NCBI GenBank assembly: GCA_024644125.1
Contig: JAHELQ010000090.1
Location: forward strand, 1-13,965
Reading direction: 5' to 3'
DNA length: 13,965 nt
Source: Candidatus Aminicenantota bacterium
Lineage (GTDB): Bacteria > Acidobacteriota > Aminicenantia > UBA2199
Both the position numbers and the translations under genes were made by a program. Under the pieces are notes generated by a model, which searched no databases, had not been told where the DNA came from, and worked only from the letters and a program-made list of their open reading frames with translations. This document shows positions 5,915-13,726 of the stretch, one piece after another (within the stretch, counting starts at the first letter, position 1; every line of letters starts with the position of its first letter).

Positions 5915-6859
5915 ATGAAGATAATTGCCAGTTCAGGGCATCCTGACATCGCCACAGTATACATGGCCGATATGGGCGACGAAGACTATGTAGAATTTGT
6001 CGAATCTGTCCAACCGCCGGTTCCCAAAGAGGAAAAGTGGGTTCTGATTGTGTCTACCCTGTTTGGTTGTCCGGTGGGATGCCGCATTTGCGACGCCGGA
6101 GGTTACTACAAAGGCAGGTTGACAAAAAACCAGATTATGCGGCAAATCGATTTTTTGGTAGATCGCTATTTTCCCTCTCGCCGTGTTCCGGTAGGGAAGT
6201 TCAAGGTTCAGTTTGCCCGTATGGGGGAACCTGCGCTGAATCCCGCAGTGCTGGATGTGCTGGAGGAATTGCCCGGGCGATTTGACGCGCCAGGCCTGAT
6301 ACCCAGCGTGTCAACCGTGGCGCCGGCGGGAAGCGGCGATTTTTTCTCCCGGCTATTGGATATCAAAAACCGGTTGTATGACCGGGGCCGGTTTCAATTG
6401 CAGTTTTCCATCCACTCCACAGATCCGGTTCAGCGGGATGAGTGGATTCCTGTCAAAAAATGGGATCTGGAAACCATTGCCAGGTATGGGGAGGGATTTG
6501 TCTCTTCCGGCGACCGTAAGGTGACGTTGAATTTCGCGTTAGCCACCGGTTCACGGGTGGATGGCGAGATGCTGCTACGTTACTTCGATCCGGCTCTCTT
6601 CCTCATTAAGGTGACGCCGGTCAATCCCACCGTCAGCGTCACAAAAAACCAAATCGCCAGCGCTCTTTGCGAAGGCGTTGAGCATCGGGGCATCCCGGTG
6701 GTGGATGATCTTGGCCGGCGCGGGTATGAAGTGTTGGTTAGTATCGGGGAATGGGAAGAAAATCGCATTGGGAGCAATTGTGGGCAATACATAAAAAAGT
6801 TCCGGGAGAGTTCTCTTCCGATGAACGATTCCTATATTTACCCAACGAGGGAAAATTAA
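5915..6859 (+). CDS. RlmN/Cfr-like radical SAM protein, short and missing one catalytic cysteine
   Basis: A 314-residue radical SAM enzyme. The 4Fe-4S site is Cys52-x3-Cys56-x2-Cys59 (GCPVGCRICDAG). Order and wording of the later motifs track RlmN: LTKNQIMRQIDF, ARMGEPALNP (102-110), VSTVAPAG (132-139), FSIHSTDPVQRDEWIPVKK (164-182), VTPVNP (233-238) and a final NCGQ with Cys289. In RlmN, Cys355 of CGQ carries the transferred methyl and Cys118, upstream of the cluster, resolves the covalent RNA adduct. Here Cys289 is kept, but the Cys118 position is Ile45 (LIVSTLFGC). The N-terminal helical domain that RlmN uses to bind RNA is also absent: only about 50 residues precede the cluster. Canonical A2503 methylation of 23S rRNA is therefore unlikely, and a small-molecule or peptide substrate is my inference. 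ATG 5915 is six bases after AAAGGAG (5902-5908); ATG 5912 is the alternative. Confidence 0.85.
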   Translation: MKIIASSGHPDIATVYMADMGDEDYVEFVESVQPPVPKEEKWVLIVSTLFGCPVGCRICDAGGYYKGRLTKNQIMRQIDFLVDRYFPSRRVPVGKFKVQFARMGEPALNPAVLDVLEELPGRFDAPGLIPSVSTVAPAGSGDFFSRLLDIKNRLYDRGRFQLQFSIHSTDPVQRDEWIPVKKWDLETIARYGEGFVSSGDRKVTLNFALATGSRVDGEMLLRYFDPALFLIKVTPVNPTVSVTKNQIASALCEGVEHRGIPVVDDLGRRGYEVLVSIGEWEENRIGSNCGQYIKKFRESSLPMNDSYIYPTREN

Positions 6860-6875
6860 AAGGAGGTAGATCGTC

Positions 6876-8300
6876 ATGATCGCAATTTTTGTCGGATATT
6901 TGGCGTTGACGATGGCTCTCGGCCTCTGGCAGGCGCGACGCACCAAGTCTCAGTCTGACTTTGTATTGGGCGGTTCGAAACTGCCCGGCTGGATGCTGGC
7001 GTTATCGGAACGGGCCACAGGCGAGTCTGCGTGGTTGTTGTTGGGATTGACCGGTTTTATTTATGTGAATGGGTTGTCGGGCATCTGGACCGGAGTCGGC
7101 TGCCTGCTGGGCATCAGTACCGCCTGGATTGTGTTGGCCCGGAAATTCAGGGCAGAGGCGCACAAATACAATGCCCTCACCATGCCCGAATATTTTTCCG
7201 CCAAGTTTCCTGAAAAGTCCACTACCATTCGTCTCCTCTCCACCATCATCATTGTCTTCTTTTTTGTGTTTTACGTGGCGGCCCAATTCGCTGGCGCCGG
7301 GAAAACAATTTTTTCCACTTTCGGGCTGGATCCCCTGTGGGGGCAAATTATCGCTGCCGCGGTGATTCTGGTTTACGCCACGGTGGGCGGTTTTATCAGC
7401 GTTGTGGCAGTGGATACGTTCCAATCGATTTTGATGATTACCACATTGATGGTGGCGCCGGTGATGATTTTGATTAAGATCTTCACCTCCGGTATCGATA
7501 TCTCCGCTGCGCTATCTATGGCGGGGCCGGGTTACGGTAGTCTCACCGGTGGACTGGCGGGATTTGGAGCTGGTCTGTTGATCTTTAACAACCTGGCATG
7601 GTTTTTTGGGTATCTGGGGGGGCAACCGCAACTGAACGCCCGTTTTATGGGGATGAAGGACGATCGCAATGTCAAGATCGGGCGCAATCTGGCGGTTGGT
7701 TGGACCATTACCGCATATGCCGGTGTGGTGGTGATCGGTATAGGGGCCATGATTTTGTTTGGACCCAATGCCGTGCAGGATCCGGAGATGATTCTTCCCT
7801 ATGTGTTGACCAATCTATTTCCCGGTTGGCTGGCGGCGATATTGCTCGCCGGCGCGGTGGCGGCCATGATCTCAACCGCCCAGAGTATGCTTTTGGTGGC
7901 GGCCTCTTCCGTCAGCCAGGATGTGTACAAAGGGATCATCAAAAAGGGGTTGGCGCCGGATAAAACCCTGCTCGCGATCTCCAGAGCAGCGACTTTGATT
8001 GTCGGTGTGCTGGGTTTGGTTCTAGCGGTTACCACATCGGACCTGATCTACTATATTGTTAGTTACGCGTGGGCCGGGATCGGTTGCTCGTTCGCTCCAG
8101 CGGTTTTGTTGTCGTTTTACTGGGACCGGTTCGGTTCCAACGGGGTGGTGGTGGCGTTGCTCGCGGGCCTGATCACTACGATTGGTTGGGTGTTTTTTGG
8201 GCTGGAGCAAACAATCACCGCCCGAGCGGTTACATTTGTGGTATCCATGGGATTGGCGATTGCCGTCACTCTTGTGACCAAAAAAGAGCGGCCTCGATAA
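6876..8300 (+). CDS. Sodium:solute symporter (SSS/PutP-like family)
   Basis: An inner-membrane Na+-coupled transporter of 474 residues, slightly shorter than PutP (about 500), with roughly a dozen hydrophobic segments. Family landmarks: TM1 (residues 2-20), SDFVLGGSKLPGWMLALSERATGESAWLLLGLTG (27-60), YVAAQFAGAGK (133-143), VYATVGGFISVVAVDTFQ (166-183), QPQLNARF (250-257) and MISTAQSMLLVAASS (331-345), whose Ser333-Thr334 correspond to the second Na+ site. It resembles proline/pantothenate/solute carriers, but the substrate cannot be read off the sequence. The ATG has a strong AGGAGG (6861-6866) nine bases upstream and lies 16 bases after the radical SAM stop, so it is the last gene of the cluster. 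It plausibly imports the cluster's substrate or a precursor. Downstream is a strong hairpin, then converging genes. Confidence 0.9.
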   Translation: MIAIFVGYLALTMALGLWQARRTKSQSDFVLGGSKLPGWMLALSERATGESAWLLLGLTGFIYVNGLSGIWTGVGCLLGISTAWIVLARKFRAEAHKYNALTMPEYFSAKFPEKSTTIRLLSTIIIVFFFVFYVAAQFAGAGKTIFSTFGLDPLWGQIIAAAVILVYATVGGFISVVAVDTFQSILMITTLMVAPVMILIKIFTSGIDISAALSMAGPGYGSLTGGLAGFGAGLLIFNNLAWFFGYLGGQPQLNARFMGMKDDRNVKIGRNLAVGWTITAYAGVVVIGIGAMILFGPNAVQDPEMILPYVLTNLFPGWLAAILLAGAVAAMISTAQSMLLVAASSVSQDVYKGIIKKGLAPDKTLLAISRAATLIVGVLGLVLAVTTSDLIYYIVSYAWAGIGCSFAPAVLLSFYWDRFGSNGVVVALLAGLITTIGWVFFGLEQTITARAVTFVVSMGLAIAVTLVTKKERPR

Positions 8301-8308
8301 CTGAATCA

Positions 8309-8330
8309 GGGCCGGAGGGCTATCCGGCCC
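8309..8330. terminator. Strong GC-rich hairpin between convergent genes
   Basis: GGGCCGGA (8309-8316) and TCCGGCCC (8323-8330) form a perfect 8-base stem with a six-base loop, eight bases after the symporter stop and 30 bases before the end of the TPR gene. There is no clear U-tract on either strand, so it is a terminator-like or transcript-end-protecting hairpin rather than a textbook intrinsic terminator. Its position suits bidirectional use. Confidence 0.45.
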
Positions 8331-8359
8331 GTATCATTGAATTCCGAAGCGCGACGGAT

Positions 8360-9139
8360 TTATTGCTTTTGGTCGTCCAGACTCTTGATGATCGCCATGA
8401 TCCGTTCCCGCACTTCCGGGGTGGAGGCGGTCGCCAGCGCTTGTTCCAGAGTGTCCATTGCTTTCGCTTTCTGGCCAACCCGGTTGTAGGCGCGTCCGAG
8501 ATTGACCAGGATATTGATGTCCGGCGCCGTCAATAGAGAGTTGGCCTTCTCGAAATTCTGCAGGGATTCTTCATAATTCCCCTCGTTTTCCAATAACGCG
8601 CCTTTGATGTTGTAGAGGGGCGCGAAACGTTTGTTCTTTTCAATCCCTTTATCGACGTAGCGCATGGCCAGATCAGGGTGGTTGAATTTTATCTCCAGCA
8701 TCGCCAGATTTAGATAGGCGTTTTCCGGTGTTTTGTAATCTTCGTTGTTGGCGGCAACCAGGAGATGCTCCTTTGCCCCGTCGTAATTGTTCTGTTCGAT
8801 GTAAATCAGCCCCAACGAATTATGGGCGTCAACGAACTGGGGATGCGCGGAGAGAACCCGTTTGAAGTAGCTGATGGCCTTGTCGAAGTCTTGTTTGTAG
8901 GTATACACGATTCCAAGGGCGTTCAGGGCGCGGACCAGGTTGGGTTTTTTCTTCATGGCTTTCAACAATTTCTGTTCCGCCTGGTCGATGTTTCCTTCGT
9001 TAAGATAGAAGAGTCCTTCGTTCACCAGATACTCCGGGGATCCCGGTTTTATTTGCCCCGGGAGTGTATTTTCCCTGCTGCTGCAACCGGGAAGTATTGC
9101 CAATTGCAAAATAAGAAGAAGTAAAATAAATTTTTTCAT
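8360..9139 (-). CDS. TPR-repeat lipoprotein
   Basis: A 259-residue exported protein. A lipoprotein signal peptide (MKK, then a hydrophobic stretch from residue 4) ends at LPGC, with Cys19 as the likely lipidated residue; proline at -2 is a little unusual. The rest is about six tetratricopeptide repeats (roughly residues 35-68, 69-102, 103-136, 138-171, 173-206, 207-240). Clear units include ALNALGIVYTYKQDFDKAISYFKRVL and AHNSLGLIYIEQNNYDGAKEHLLVAA, each with the usual Ala/Gly/Tyr helix-packing pattern. Such proteins are scaffolds in envelope complexes; PilW/PilF-type pilus assembly lipoproteins share this shape, but no pilus gene is nearby, so no name is given. AAGGGGGA upstream serves as ribosome-binding site. 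It follows the cyclase gene by 59 bases, so it may be the last gene of the - strand operon. A TATAAT on the - strand (9166-9171) could also be its own -10, without a good -35. Confidence 0.85.
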   Translation of the reverse strand: MKKFILLLLILQLAILPGCSSRENTLPGQIKPGSPEYLVNEGLFYLNEGNIDQAEQKLLKAMKKKPNLVRALNALGIVYTYKQDFDKAISYFKRVLSAHPQFVDAHNSLGLIYIEQNNYDGAKEHLLVAANNEDYKTPENAYLNLAMLEIKFNHPDLAMRYVDKGIEKNKRFAPLYNIKGALLENEGNYEESLQNFEKANSLLTAPDINILVNLGRAYNRVGQKAKAMDTLEQALATASTPEVRERIMAIIKSLDDQKQ

Positions 9140-9198
9140 AATTCCCCCTTCGATTTTTTTCTTATATTATATAATTTAGTCATCCAACCCTGTTCCGG

Positions 9199-10761
9199 TT
9201 ATTGTTCCGTGATTCGTGCAATGGTGTCGAGTACCTTGTAGGCGTCAACCGGTTTTGAGATCCCCTGGAGTTTTTGCTCTCCCAACGAGTGGAATTGGAA
9301 TGTATCGCTGGCTTTGCCCCGGGTAGCGCCGGATACGATAATATCGCCGGGATTGGCGATGTACGCCTCCAGCCGGGACGCGATATTGACCGCATTGCCC
9401 AACACTGTGTAATCGAAGCGTTTGGGCGAGCCGAAATCGCCGCTGATCAATTTGCCGGTGTTAATTCCAATCCGTATCTGGATGGGATCGCCGTTCTCCA
9501 TTTTGATTTCCCGGGCTTTTTTTTGCATTTCCAACGCCGCCTGGATGGCCAGTTCGGGATGGTTCTCCGTTTCGAAGGGAACGCCGAAAACCGCCATCAA
9601 CGCGTCGCCGATGTACTTGTCCAGCGTGCCGTTGAATTTGAAGATGATATCGGTCATTTCGGTAAACAACGAGTTTAGAAAGTAACCCACTTCCACAGGA
9701 TTCATCTTCTCTGCCTTGGATGTGAAACCCACGATATCCATAAACAAAACTGTGGCCTCCAGCTCTTTGTATTCCATCAATTCCATCGTGTTGTTCTCGT
9801 TGCATTCCATAATCCGTGATACCACAGCCGGCGAATGGTACCGTTCCAACCTCGATCTCAGCTTCTTTTCCCCTTCCAATTTTTCCAGGGTATTGAGAGT
9901 CTCCACCGACAGTCCGGTAAAATTGGCGATTGTGGAGAGAATTTCCAGATCGCGCTGGGTAAAAATGCGGTCCGTTAGCATCGTGTCTACGTAGATCAAT
10001 CCATAAATGCAGTTCTTGGTCCAGATGGGGGCCGACATGGCACTGGTGATTCCGTACAAAATCACACTTTTGGCCTCTTCGAACCTCGCATCGTCTTTGG
10101 TGTTGCTGGAGAGAATCGCCACCTTCTCACGGATGGCTTTCATGGCGATGGTTTTGGAAATATTGATTTTATCGACCCGTTCTCCGGTAATGGTGCGGGC
10201 GAATTTTAGACTGAGGTCGCCCTGGGTCTCGTCGTGGAAAAAGATATATAGCCGCATTGGTTTCAAAAATTGAAACACGCTTTCTCCCACCGTCTGGAAG
10301 GTATTGTCGATACTGCTGGAGGCGATCAGATTTTTACCCAACTCCGTCAGGGTGGCCAAAAAGTTGAAGTCCTCGCTCGACGCGGCCTTCTCGCTCTTGA
10401 CTTTGATCCCTTCTGCTAGCGGAACCACCATCGAGATCTTCTGGTTGCTGTCGTCCAGCAATTGTTGGCTTTCCTCCACCCGGGCGAATTTGAGGATGGT
10501 GCGGCCAATGGCGACACTATCCCCTTCGAGCAATACATGTTCCCGGATCCGTTGGCCGTTCACATAGGTGCCGTTTGTGCTCTGGCAATCCACCACTTTA
10601 ACGCCTCCGTCACATTTGACGAATTTGCAGTGGTTACGGGAGATGGTTTTATCGTCGAATTGCAGGTCGCTGCCCCGCAGCTTGCCTACGGTGACCGTTT
10701 CCTTATCCAACTTGAAGACAACCGGCCGGTCGTCGATGGAATATGTCAACTGGTAGTTCAC
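9199..10761 (-). CDS. FHA-GAF-class III adenylate/guanylate cyclase
   Basis: A 520-residue soluble signalling enzyme. An FHA domain (about 15-92) shows GSDLQFDD, SRNH (41-44) and STNGTYVNG (61-69), a phosphothreonine-binding module; the usual GR is VGK here. A GAF domain (about 135-290) includes GLIYVD. A helical linker precedes the cyclase domain (about 335-515), in which the metal Asp residues are Asp342 (FMDIVGFT) and Asp386 (YIGDALMAVFG). The base-selecting Lys382 and Thr452 (YTVLG) suggest ATP as substrate, and the transition-state Asn459/Arg463 (VNIASRLE) are present, so it is probably active. The predicted role is making cAMP in response to a ligand on the GAF domain and to phosphoprotein binding through FHA. 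It starts at GTG 10761, whose GTGA overlaps the gpsA stop (10758-10760), a sign of translational coupling. No transmembrane segment is seen. Confidence 0.9.
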   Translation of the reverse strand: MNYQLTYSIDDRPVVFKLDKETVTVGKLRGSDLQFDDKTISRNHCKFVKCDGGVKVVDCQSTNGTYVNGQRIREHVLLEGDSVAIGRTILKFARVEESQQLLDDSNQKISMVVPLAEGIKVKSEKAASSEDFNFLATLTELGKNLIASSSIDNTFQTVGESVFQFLKPMRLYIFFHDETQGDLSLKFARTITGERVDKINISKTIAMKAIREKVAILSSNTKDDARFEEAKSVILYGITSAMSAPIWTKNCIYGLIYVDTMLTDRIFTQRDLEILSTIANFTGLSVETLNTLEKLEGEKKLRSRLERYHSPAVVSRIMECNENNTMELMEYKELEATVLFMDIVGFTSKAEKMNPVEVGYFLNSLFTEMTDIIFKFNGTLDKYIGDALMAVFGVPFETENHPELAIQAALEMQKKAREIKMENGDPIQIRIGINTGKLISGDFGSPKRFDYTVLGNAVNIASRLEAYIANPGDIIVSGATRGKASDTFQFHSLGEQKLQGISKPVDAYKVLDTIARITEQ

Positions 10762-11753
10762 TCCGCTTTTAAACTCCTTTGCATCAACTCTTTTAGCGCT
10801 TCGTGGGGTTTTTTACCATTAAAAAGGATTTCATACACTTTCTGGGTGATGGGCATTTCGATTCCCAGCTTCCGGGATAGGCGCCAGATGGCCTTGGTTG
10901 TTTCCACGCCTTCGGCGATCGTCACTGTGGACCGCTCGATGTGTTCCAGAGTTTCTCCCTTCGCGATTTTGACTCCCAATTGAAAGTTTCGGGAGAGTGG
11001 GCCAAAGCAGGTGAGCATCAAATCTCCGATTCCCGCCAATCCCCAGAACGTCTCTTTCCGCGCCCCCAGTTTCAGACCGATGCGGGAGATCTCCACACTG
11101 CCGCGGGTCACCAGCGACGCTGTTGTATTGTAGCCGAATCCGCAGCCGTTCACCAGGCCGGAGGCGATGGCCATCACATTCTTCATGGAAGCGGCCACTT
11201 CGATGCCGATGAGGTCGTCGGTGCGGTAGAGGCGCAGCACATCCGAAGAGAAATCGTGTTGTATTTTTTTGAGCAGATTCTCGTTGCAGGAGACCGCCAC
11301 CACTGCAGTCGGGTGGTTCAGTGTCAATTCTTTGGCGAACGAGGGACCGGAAATGGTCACCCAATTGTCAAGAACATGATTGCCCATTACCTCTGCCGCT
11401 AATTGCGATAGGGTTTTCAGCGACGTCGCCTCAAATCCTTTACTGAGATTGACAAAAGGTTTATGGTCCGCTACGCCTTTCAATTGTTGATAAATTGCGC
11501 GGGTAAATTTCGACGGTACAGCGAAAACCAGGATGTCTGCATGCCGGGCTTCGTTCTCCAGGTCCTCCACCGGTATGAGGTTGTCCGACAGTTGGTGTCC
11601 TGGTAAAAAAAGTCGGTTCTCGCGATGGTCCCGGATGGAGCGGATGACCTCCTCCTCCCGGATCCAGATTTTGATTTCAGAGTTCACCTGGCAGAGGTAG
11701 TTGGCAAACGCCGTTCCCCAGGAACCGCCTCCGATGACTAGTATATTATCCAT
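10758..11753 (-). CDS. gpsA: Glycerol-3-phosphate dehydrogenase [NAD(P)+]
   Basis: Cytosolic enzyme that reduces dihydroxyacetone phosphate to sn-glycerol-3-phosphate, the backbone for phospholipids. The 331-residue length is typical. Visible motifs: the Rossmann GGGSWGTAFA (8-17), NLSKGFE (102-108) with Lys105, SGPSFAKE (135-142), catalytic Lys191 in AASMKNVMAIASGL, AGIGDLMLTC (240-249) with Asp244, and SRN (254-256) with Arg255 for phosphate binding. ATG 11753 is chosen because the family starts directly with this Rossmann strand. An in-frame upstream start (11786) would add 11 residues but lies inside plsY. The gene overlaps the plsY end by eight bases, across an eight-A run, and its own stop overlaps the cyclase start. 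Pairing with plsY, the next enzyme to use glycerol-3-phosphate, makes functional sense. Confidence 0.95.
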   Translation of the reverse strand: MDNILVIGGGSWGTAFANYLCQVNSEIKIWIREEEVIRSIRDHRENRLFLPGHQLSDNLIPVEDLENEARHADILVFAVPSKFTRAIYQQLKGVADHKPFVNLSKGFEATSLKTLSQLAAEVMGNHVLDNWVTISGPSFAKELTLNHPTAVVAVSCNENLLKKIQHDFSSDVLRLYRTDDLIGIEVAASMKNVMAIASGLVNGCGFGYNTTASLVTRGSVEISRIGLKLGARKETFWGLAGIGDLMLTCFGPLSRNFQLGVKIAKGETLEHIERSTVTIAEGVETTKAIWRLSRKLGIEMPITQKVYEILFNGKKPHEALKELMQRSLKAE

Positions 11754-12348
11754 TTTTTTTCCAGCTAAATTTATGTTCTTTTCCATCGATGATTCGTTTG
11801 ATATTCGCCTTGTGTTTGCTAATGACGAGAATGGCGATTACCAATACCACGATCGCCACTTCCGGGATATTGGTCAGCAATGTGTAGAAGAAGATGGAGA
11901 TGGTGCCAATAATGGAACCCAATGATACGAAGCGGGTAATCCATACCGTCGCCACAAAAAATCCCAGAAAGACCAGAATGGCGGGATAGGAGAAGGTGAT
12001 AAACACGCCTACCAGTGTTGCCACGCCTTTGCCGCCCTTGAATTTGAGAAACAGGGGAAAGATGTGGCCGATAATGGCTGCCGCGCCCCCGATCATGATC
12101 AGGGTGGGGGAGTCCTGGAAATGTTTGAATCCATAGAGTATGGGAATGACCCCTTTAGACATGTCCAGAAGCAAGGTGGCGATGCCGAAGGCTTTGCCTT
12201 TTTTACGCATGACGTTTGTGGCGCCTATATTTCCGCTACCTTCGCTGCGTATGTCTTTCCGTTCGGAGAGATAAAACAGGATAAATCCGAAGGGTACTGA
12301 ACCCAACAGATAGGAAAAAACGATATACCAGATTTCATGACTGCTCAA
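11746..12348 (-). CDS. plsY: Acyl-phosphate:glycerol-3-phosphate acyltransferase
   Basis: Integral inner-membrane enzyme that transfers an acyl chain from acyl-phosphate to glycerol-3-phosphate, making lysophosphatidic acid. At 200 residues it has the usual length and several hydrophobic helices. The three PlsY motifs are present: GSGNIGATN (37-45), GHIFPLFLKFKGGKGVAT (94-111) and the C-terminal KHKANIKRIIDGKE (178-191). SYLLGSVPFG near the N-terminus is also typical. The start is TTG 12348, with AGGAG (12356-12360) seven bases upstream; this makes the gene overlap thpR by 14 bases. No ATG is available in frame near this position. Immediately downstream gpsA overlaps its stop, so substrate maker and substrate user are coupled. 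Confidence 0.95.
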   Translation of the reverse strand: MSSHEIWYIVFSYLLGSVPFGFILFYLSERKDIRSEGSGNIGATNVMRKKGKAFGIATLLLDMSKGVIPILYGFKHFQDSPTLIMIGGAAAIIGHIFPLFLKFKGGKGVATLVGVFITFSYPAILVFLGFFVATVWITRFVSLGSIIGTISIFFYTLLTNIPEVAIVVLVIAILVISKHKANIKRIIDGKEHKFSWKKNG

Positions 12349-12895
12349 GTGGGATCTCCTTCAATATAGTATAGGTGGGGCCGTTGGACGATAAATCGCT
12401 CTTGAATATCTGGAACCCCTTGATCGCCGATTCCGAGATAAATGTTCCCTGATGCTGGTCGATCAATCTCAAATATGGCTTGATGTCGAAGTTTTTTTTG
12501 TTGCGGGCGAGGGTGATGTGGGGTTTGAACGGCCGGTTGTCTTTGGGAATGCCAACTCCATGGAGACGGCTCTCTATATCCCGGAAGAGGGATTCGAGTT
12601 TTTGGGATGGGGTGATGCCCGCCCACAGGATATTGAGCTCCTGCTCTTTGCCGAATTTACCGATGCCTGCGATACGGACGGTAAAGGGATCGACCGGGTA
12701 ATCGTTGCCCGAGAGAGTCTCCTCTATCTTCTTGTATGTCGCCGGTTCCACGTCGCCGATGAATTTGAGGGTCAAATGAATGTTCTCCGCTTTGGTCCAT
12801 TTGATGGGAGAGGCGATTTTTCTAAATGGTTTCAGCGCGTTGGCGATCTTTTCCATCGCCTCCCGGTCTAGTTTTATGCCCACAAAAACTCTCAT
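12335..12895 (-). CDS. thpR: RNA 2',3'-cyclic phosphodiesterase / 2'-5' RNA ligase family
   Basis: Small cytosolic 2H phosphoesterase of 186 residues, the usual length. The two defining HxTx motifs are HLTL (40-43) and HITL (126-129), on the expected pseudo-symmetric halves, with MRVFVGIKLD at the N-terminus as in LigT/ThpR proteins. The family opens 2',3'-cyclic phosphates on RNA and can reversibly join or cleave 2'-5' linkages in vitro; its cellular role is not settled. No Shine-Dalgarno is visible before the ATG at 12895, and a promoter just upstream predicts a start at or next to the A of the ATG, so a leaderless message is possible. The 3' end overlaps plsY. Confidence 0.93.
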   Translation of the reverse strand: MRVFVGIKLDREAMEKIANALKPFRKIASPIKWTKAENIHLTLKFIGDVEPATYKKIEETLSGNDYPVDPFTVRIAGIGKFGKEQELNILWAGITPSQKLESLFRDIESRLHGVGIPKDNRPFKPHITLARNKKNFDIKPYLRLIDQHQGTFISESAIKGFQIFKSDLSSNGPTYTILKEIPLEQS

Positions 12896-12901
12896 AATTG
12901 G

Positions 12902-12930
12902 ATTATAAAATATATGATTGTTTTAGTAAA
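12902..12930 (-). promoter_or_regulatory. Sigma70-like promoter directly in front of thpR
   Basis: On the - strand, TTTACT (12925-12930) and a perfect TATAAT (12902-12907) are 17 bases apart. A start about seven bases past the -10 falls at 12895, the first base of the thpR ATG. This would be a second promoter for thpR-plsY-gpsA-cyclase, independent of truA. Confidence 0.5.
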
Positions 12931-12960
12931 GAGGGGAGACCGATATTATTGCAAAATCGG

Positions 12961-13710
12961 TCATTCCAGTCCGTCGTATTCGACTTTTGCCAATGTGAGG
13001 CCGCGGGGGGGGGCGGTTTGACCGCCGGCTCTCCTGTCTTTGGCATCGAATATGGCGGGAATATCGTTGGCTTCGATTTTTTTTCGACCTACATCGATGA
13101 TGGTGCCGATGATGTTTCGCACCATGTAACGCAAAAAACTTCTGCCTTCGATGGTGAAAATGATCTCCTCGCCTTTGACTCTCATTGTGAAGGAGGTGAC
13201 TTCGCGGATTCGTTTTTTTTCAGGTTTGTCGGAGGTAAACGAACTGAAGTCTTTTTCGCCGATAAAGTGTTTGACTGCCCGGCGCATGGCGTTGAGGTCC
13301 AACGGGAAGGGGATATGGGTGTAATAGCGGAATTGAAACGGCGACAGCACCTGTCCAAGAAAGATGCGATAGATGTAGGTTTTGCTGGTGGCGGCATAAC
13401 GGGCGTTGAACGAACGGTCCGCCAATTGGCAATCCGCGATGCGGATGTCTTCCGGCAATAACGAGTTCAATGCCCGTTTCAACGAGTCGGGTTCGATCTT
13501 GATGGAGATGTTGAAGTTTGCCGTCAAGCCCATGGAGTGAACGCCGGAATCGGTTCTGCTGCTGCCAGTGACAATCACCACTTTTTTGGCGATCACTTTC
13601 AAGGCTCTGACAATCTCTCCCTGGACAGTGGGAGTGCCGGGTTTTTGATATTGCCAGCCGCAGTAGTTTGTTCCGTCAAATTGGACGATAATTTTATAAT
13701 TGTTTTTCAA
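12961..13710 (-). CDS. truA: tRNA pseudouridine(38-40) synthase
   Basis: Converts uridines 38-40 of the tRNA anticodon arm to pseudouridine. It is 249 residues, the normal length. The N-terminus IIVQFDGTNYCGWQYQ is typical, the catalytic aspartate is Asp54 in SSRTDSGVHSMG, and RSFLRYMVRNIIGT plus the APPRGLTLAKVEYD tail complete the family pattern. The start is TTG 13710, 16 bases after the preceding gene's stop. I see no good Shine-Dalgarno, and there is no in-frame ATG close by, so coupling to the upstream gene may matter. A run of nine G (13005-13013, read as C on the coding strand) lies in the codons for the APPRG segment; the frame is intact across it. Confidence 0.95.
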   Translation of the reverse strand: MKNNYKIIVQFDGTNYCGWQYQKPGTPTVQGEIVRALKVIAKKVVIVTGSSRTDSGVHSMGLTANFNISIKIEPDSLKRALNSLLPEDIRIADCQLADRSFNARYAATSKTYIYRIFLGQVLSPFQFRYYTHIPFPLDLNAMRRAVKHFIGEKDFSSFTSDKPEKKRIREVTSFTMRVKGEEIIFTIEGRSFLRYMVRNIIGTIIDVGRKKIEANDIPAIFDAKDRRAGGQTAPPRGLTLAKVEYDGLE

Positions 13711-13726
13711 GGGATTTGAAGCCGGG

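Noticed and set aside
10462..10983. A 173-codon open frame on the + strand
   Set aside because: Antisense to the cyclase FHA region and gpsA, both firmly identified.
12938..12962. GACCGAT...ATCGGTC inverted repeat at the end of truA as a terminator
   Set aside because: The stem is only seven bases with a large loop and no U-tract follows on the - strand.
12898..13461. A 187-codon open frame on the + strand
   Set aside because: It is antisense to truA, whose catalytic and C-terminal motifs are plain; the + strand product resembles no family.
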